From JAIVJN01 sp036732565 (GTDB lineage Bacteria > Acidobacteriota > Vicinamibacteria > Vicinamibacterales > UBA2999): a stretch of DNA of 16,615 nucleotides. The translations under genes were made by a program, and so were the position numbers. Below are positions 14,113 through 16,615 of the stretch, piece by piece. The DNA lies in assembly GCA_036732565.1 (NCBI GenBank), contig DAINCF010000101.1, positions 1 to 16,615 on the forward strand, in the 5' to 3' direction. The notes beneath the pieces are model-generated. The model made no database searches. It saw only the letters and a program-made list of their open reading frames with translations, and was not told the origin of the DNA. Position 1 is the stretch's first letter; each line of letters begins with the position of its first letter.

Positions 14113-15525
14113 CTACTTTTCGGACGTTACAGGCGCTGACTTCACGGCCGCTCGCCTGGCGACCCAATCAGCCTTGTTCGCTTGACGACTACGCGCGATG
14201 CCGAGCGCGCCTTCCGGCACATTCGCCGTGATCGTCGATCCCGCGGCGATGTACGAGCCCTTGCCGATGGTCACCGGCGCGACCAGCGTCGCGTCACTGC
14301 CGACGAAAGCCCCGTCCTCGATAATCGTTTGGCTCTTCCGCTCGCCGTCGTAGTTGCACGTGATGGTGCCGGCGCCGACGTTCACACGCTCGCCGATCGT
14401 GGCGTCGCCGAGGTAGCTCAGATGATTGGCTTTCGACCCGGCGCCGAGCGTGGTCTTCTTCAGCTCCACGAAGTTGCCGACATGCGCCTGCTCCATCACC
14501 CGCGAGCCGGGACGAAGATGCGCGAACGGGCCGACGATGGCGCCGGGACCAATCTCCGAGTCGGTCACGACCGAGTAGTTCTTGACGACGGCCCGATCGC
14601 CGACCTGCGTGTTGATCAGACGAGCGCCGGCGTGAATCTCGCACGCCGCGCCAACGCGCGTGGAGCCTTCGAGAAACACGCAGGGATGGATGACCGTATC
14701 GGCGCCCACCTCGACATCGGCATCGATATAGGTGGTCGCAGGATCGACCAGCGTCACGCCCGCCGCCATCAGCTCTTCGTTCTTCTGTTGCCGTACCATG
14801 GTGCTGACCTCTGCAAGCTCGCTGCGGCTGTTCACGCCGCGAACCTCGCTCGCCTGCTCCACTGTCACCGTCGCCACCGTCCGTCGTCGTCGGCGATAGA
14901 CCGCGACGAGATCCGGCAGGTAGTACTCCCCTTGGGCGTTTTCGACGCCAATGCTCCTGAGCGCATCGAACAGCGGCCCCAGCGCGAACGCGTAGATGCC
15001 GGCGTTGATCTCTTTGATCTCACGCTGCGCCGGCGTGGCGTCGCGCTCCTCGACGATGCGGGTGATCTCGCCGTTCGCGCGGACGATGCGCCCGTAGCCG
15101 TACGGCCGATCGACGATTGTCGTCAGCACGGTGGCTGCGGCGTCGCGCGCCGCGTGGGCGCTGAGGAGTTGCCGCAGCGTGTCGATCTTCAGCAGCGGCA
15201 CGTCACCCGAGAGCATCAGCACGACGCCTTCACGATGCTGGAGGACCGGCTCGACCTGTAGCAGCGCGTGTCCGGTGCCGAGCTGCGGCTCCTGCACGAC
15301 GATTTGCGCGTTGAGCGGCCCGGTTGCGGATGACACGTGGTCGCGAATCATCTCCCCCTGGTAGCCGACGACCACGGTGGTCGTGGCGGGGGAGAGGCCC
15401 GCCGCCGTCTGCAGGACCCAATCGATGAGCGGCCGCCCGGCGATGCGGTGCAGCACTTTGGGGGTCTGCGACTTCATCCGCGTGCCCTTGCCCGCAGCCA
15501 GGACTACAACGTGCAGATCGTTCAT
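14113..15525 (-). CDS. glmU: Bifunctional UDP-N-acetylglucosamine pyrophosphorylase / glucosamine-1-phosphate N-acetyltransferase
   Basis: Catalyses the last two steps to UDP-GlcNAc: acetylation of glucosamine-1-phosphate, then uridylyl transfer; 470 residues. The N-terminal nucleotidyltransferase shows LAAGKGTRMKSQTPKVLH (9-26), QEPQLGTGHAL (79-88) and the metal-binding GDVPLL (Asp108), then EINAGIYAF. From about 250 a left-handed beta-helix of hexapeptide repeats follows (VDPATTYIDADVEVGADTVI). It contains the acetyltransferase signature ELKKTTLGAGSKANHLSYLG, with His368 the probable catalytic base, and NVGAGTITCNYDG. ATG is at 15523-15525; no good ribosome-binding site is visible. A run RRRRR at 211-215 is unusual but solvent-loop-like. 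glmS follows after 38 bp. GlmM, the step between GlmS and GlmU, is not in the window. Confidence 0.97.
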   Translation of the reverse strand: MNDLHVVVLAAGKGTRMKSQTPKVLHRIAGRPLIDWVLQTAAGLSPATTTVVVGYQGEMIRDHVSSATGPLNAQIVVQEPQLGTGHALLQVEPVLQHREGVVLMLSGDVPLLKIDTLRQLLSAHAARDAAATVLTTIVDRPYGYGRIVRANGEITRIVEERDATPAQREIKEINAGIYAFALGPLFDALRSIGVENAQGEYYLPDLVAVYRRRRRTVATVTVEQASEVRGVNSRSELAEVSTMVRQQKNEELMAAGVTLVDPATTYIDADVEVGADTVIHPCVFLEGSTRVGAACEIHAGARLINTQVGDRAVVKNYSVVTDSEIGPGAIVGPFAHLRPGSRVMEQAHVGNFVELKKTTLGAGSKANHLSYLGDATIGERVNVGAGTITCNYDGERKSQTIIEDGAFVGSDATLVAPVTIGKGSYIAAGSTITANVPEGALGIARSRQANKADWVARRAAVKSAPVTSEK

Positions 15526-15539
15526 TCCACAGACTCGAT

Positions 15540-15613
15540 GTACGTAGCGCAGGCCTTCACGTCTGCCACGTCCGCAGCGCCATACGGAGCAGGCCCCAAG
15601 GGCTGCGCTACAC
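15540..15613. repeat. Long-armed inverted repeat in the TPR-glmU gap
   Basis: Outer arms GTAGCGCAG (15544-15552) and CTGCGCTAC (15603-15611) are perfect complements. Inside each arm lies an imperfect hairpin: GCAGGCC...TCTGCC near 15550-15567, and GCAGGCCCCAAGGGCTGC at 15589-15606 with one mispair. This paired-palindrome layout resembles dispersed intergenic repeats of the REP/ERIC kind. It occupies most of the gap between the TPR gene stop and glmU start and would be transcribed in the operon mRNA. Confidence 0.55.
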
Positions 15614-15627
15614 GACGCAAGCCACGC

Positions 15628-16314
15628 TCAGCGGGCGCTGCGGGTGCGGATGGGACGCTTGGGGTCGCCGTCCGGTCGGAACGGCGGCGATGCGAGCAAG
15701 GCGGCAATGGTGTCCTCGGCGCGAAGGCCTGCCAGGTCCGGATCGACGCGTGCCAGGACACGGTTGTCCGGGTTCGACTCGATGGCCTGCCTCAGATAGG
15801 GTATCGCGACTTGGAGGTCCCCGCGTTGCGCGTACGCGCTGGCGAGCATGTACAGGGCCTGATCGTTGCGCGAATCTTCCCGCAGCACGCTTCCGAGGAA
15901 GGCGATCGCGCGTTCGACTTGACCGGCGTTGAGCGCCAAAGTGGCCGCGTAGATGCGTTCGGCCAGGGATTGTGGCTCGTCGGCCGCGGGCCGGAGCTGC
16001 CGGTCACACAAGCTCAAGTACAGCCGCGCCCGTTCGCAGAGCTCCCGCTCCTGCGGGAAGGCGTTGACGACCCGGGCCAAGAGGTCGGCCGCGCGTGCGA
16101 AATCATGCGCCTGAATCTGGCGAATGCCCGCCTCGTAGACCACGACCGCCTCTAAGTAGCTCTGTCGTTTGTGGATATCCTCCTGCGGCGGTGAGGGATC
16201 GGCCGCTCCCGCTGGCGGTGCCACCGGGATGGGAGGACGCGCGCGCGCGCGCTTCGGCGCCGAGCGAGAAGACCCGCTCCCGGCGGCTGCGGTCCGACGC
16301 TGGTATTTTGCCAT
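15628..16314 (-). CDS. Tetratricopeptide-repeat protein, function unknown
   Basis: Predicted soluble protein of 228 residues. The first 45 residues are basic and Ala/Pro/Ser-rich with no visible signal peptide (MAKYQRRTAAAGSGSS, KRARARPPIPVAPPAG). After this, helical repeats appear: about 53-86 (YLEAVVVYEAGIRQIQAHDF), 117-150 (AERIYAATLALNAGQVERAI) and 151-184 (QALYMLASAYAQRGDLQVAI), the last being a good TPR. The stretch NPDNRVLARVDPDLAGLRAE looks like a common closing segment of bacterial TPR arrays. I chose ATG 16314 (MAKYQ); ATG 16341 would add nine residues, and neither has a good ribosome-binding site. TPRs usually bind partner proteins. Its place between rsmI and glmU suggests no specific partner. 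Confidence 0.8.
   Translation of the reverse strand: MAKYQRRTAAAGSGSSRSAPKRARARPPIPVAPPAGAADPSPPQEDIHKRQSYLEAVVVYEAGIRQIQAHDFARAADLLARVVNAFPQERELCERARLYLSLCDRQLRPAADEPQSLAERIYAATLALNAGQVERAIAFLGSVLREDSRNDQALYMLASAYAQRGDLQVAIPYLRQAIESNPDNRVLARVDPDLAGLRAEDTIAALLASPPFRPDGDPKRPIRTRSAR
16238..16252. repeat. 15-nt alternating CG tract inside the TPR gene
   Basis: An uninterrupted CG dinucleotide run encodes Arg-Ala-Arg-Ala-Arg in the basic N-terminal region of the TPR protein. Such a run can slip during replication or form left-handed DNA. A change by one repeat would shift the frame near codon 24. Confidence 0.6.
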
Positions 16315-16359
16315 GCCGTGACGCTCGCCCGCCTTGTTCATGGGCTGGAAGTCGCCGCA

Positions 16360-16389
16360 ACCTTAACAAAGTGCCTCGATTCCGGTCAA
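16360..16389 (-). promoter_or_regulatory. Candidate promoter of the TPR-glmU-glmS-pcrA group
   Basis: On the minus strand TTGACC (complement of 16384-16389, 5 of 6 to the -35 consensus) is followed after 18 bp by TAAGGT (complement of 16360-16365, keeping the important T1, A2 and T6 of the -10). Transcription would begin near 16353. It lies in the 95-bp gap after the rsmI stop. Consensus match only. Confidence 0.35.
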
Positions 16390-16409
16390 GGATCGCAACC
16401 ATGACCAAT

Positions 16410-16615
16410 TTATGTTAAATGACCAATATTCTTGGCTCGCTCCAGGGCCCTGTAGACGTCTCTTGGAGCCATCCCGACCCGCTGAGCCACGGCTCGTATG
16501 GCGTCACGACGAGACAAGGGCGTTGTTTCTGTTGTTTGACCAAATATGGACAAAATCTCCTGGTCCGAGATCTGGGGATCACCGGCTTCCTCAGTAAGCA
16601 TGCCCCTCTGCACAG
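16410..16615 (-). CDS. rsmI: Probable 16S rRNA (cytidine-1402-2'-O)-methyltransferase RsmI, C-terminal fragment
   Basis: Only the last 67 or so codons are present; the frame runs off the right edge without a true start. The sequence SRRDAIRAVAQRVGMAPRDVYRALE is a small helix-turn-helix-like segment. Together with the preceding acidic/polar linker (SDQEILSIFGQ) it resembles the C-terminal domain of RsmI, where a 'R-x-A-V-x-x-V-A...R-x-V-Y' pattern closes the protein. The methyltransferase domain is out of view, so the name is a pattern-based guess. It could be another protein ending in a helix-turn-helix. The stop at 16410-16412 is followed by a 95-bp gap with a possible promoter for the next gene. 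Confidence 0.6.
   Translation of the reverse strand, partial: VQRGMLTEEAGDPQISDQEILSIFGQTTETTPLSRRDAIRAVAQRVGMAPRDVYRALERAKNIGHLT

Noticed and set aside
14075..14167. A longer GlmS start, and a glmS ribozyme in the glmU-glmS gap.
   Set aside because: The N-terminal Cys after Met is needed for glutaminase activity, so ATG 14074 is right. The gap is 38 bp, far too short for a glmS ribozyme.
12200..14185. Long plus-strand frames opposite glmS, pcrA and glmU (for example 12200-14185, 10726-12243 and 14182-15261), and a minus-strand frame opposite gyrB (4328-5938).
   Set aside because: All are antisense shadows of full-length conserved genes with no recognisable motif.
15526..15627. A possible tRNA in the gap before glmU, suggested by complementary arms about 70 nt apart.
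   Set aside because: The arms are 9 bp but no T-loop GTTCGA-type sequence, anticodon arm or acceptor end fits. An intergenic repeat explains it better.
1..16615. CRISPR arrays, transposases, toxin-antitoxin or defence genes.
   Set aside because: No regularly spaced repeats, transposase motifs or small paired genes were seen; every long stretch is accounted for by core genes.

Overview
The window is the replication-origin neighbourhood of a high-GC bacterial chromosome, followed by a cell-wall precursor and helicase operon. Gene content and order (rpmH-rnpA-yidD-yidC facing away from dnaA-dnaN-gyrB-gyrA) are typical of a bacterial oriC locus. GyrB is of the long type known from E. coli, with an insertion in its C-terminal half. 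The dispersed GC-rich hairpin elements and the overall gene set make me favour Acidobacteriota, possibly the Vicinamibacteria. That taxonomic call is an inference from general appearance, not from a marker I could search.

Layout. Positions 1-915 (minus strand): the start of yidC, then yidD (overlapping rnpA), rnpA and the short rpmH. Positions 916-1228: divergent intergenic region with an rpmH promoter and a tight cluster of three DnaA boxes. Positions 1229-2581: dnaA. Positions 2582-2843: second intergenic region with two more DnaA-box-like sites, an AT-rich stretch, a probable dnaN promoter and a perfect 12-bp palindrome. Together these suggest a bipartite oriC with dnaA in the middle. Positions 2844-9122: dnaN, gyrB and gyrA on the plus strand. 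recF, often found between dnaN and gyrB, is absent. Positions 9156-9884: a lipoprotein-like gene of unknown function. It converges on pcrA.

Positions 9934-16615 (minus strand, listed in transcription order): the end of rsmI, a TPR-protein gene, glmU, glmS and pcrA. glmU and glmS encode the enzymes on either side of GlmM in UDP-GlcNAc synthesis, which feeds peptidoglycan and outer-membrane glycans. pcrA starts with TTG a few bases after the glmS stop.

The most interesting non-gene signals are these. (1) A two-hairpin element occurs twice, between gyrB and gyrA and between the convergent lipoprotein gene and pcrA; in the second copy the pcrA stop codon sits in the hairpin loop. (2) A different long-armed inverted repeat lies in the TPR-glmU gap. 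(3) DnaA boxes flank dnaA on both sides. (4) GyrA carries Val83-Pro84 where quinolone-sensitive E. coli has Ser83-Ala84. I found no CRISPR array, tRNA, rRNA, insertion sequence or defence system. This is a core-genome region, and its novelty lies in small elements rather than a new multi-gene system.
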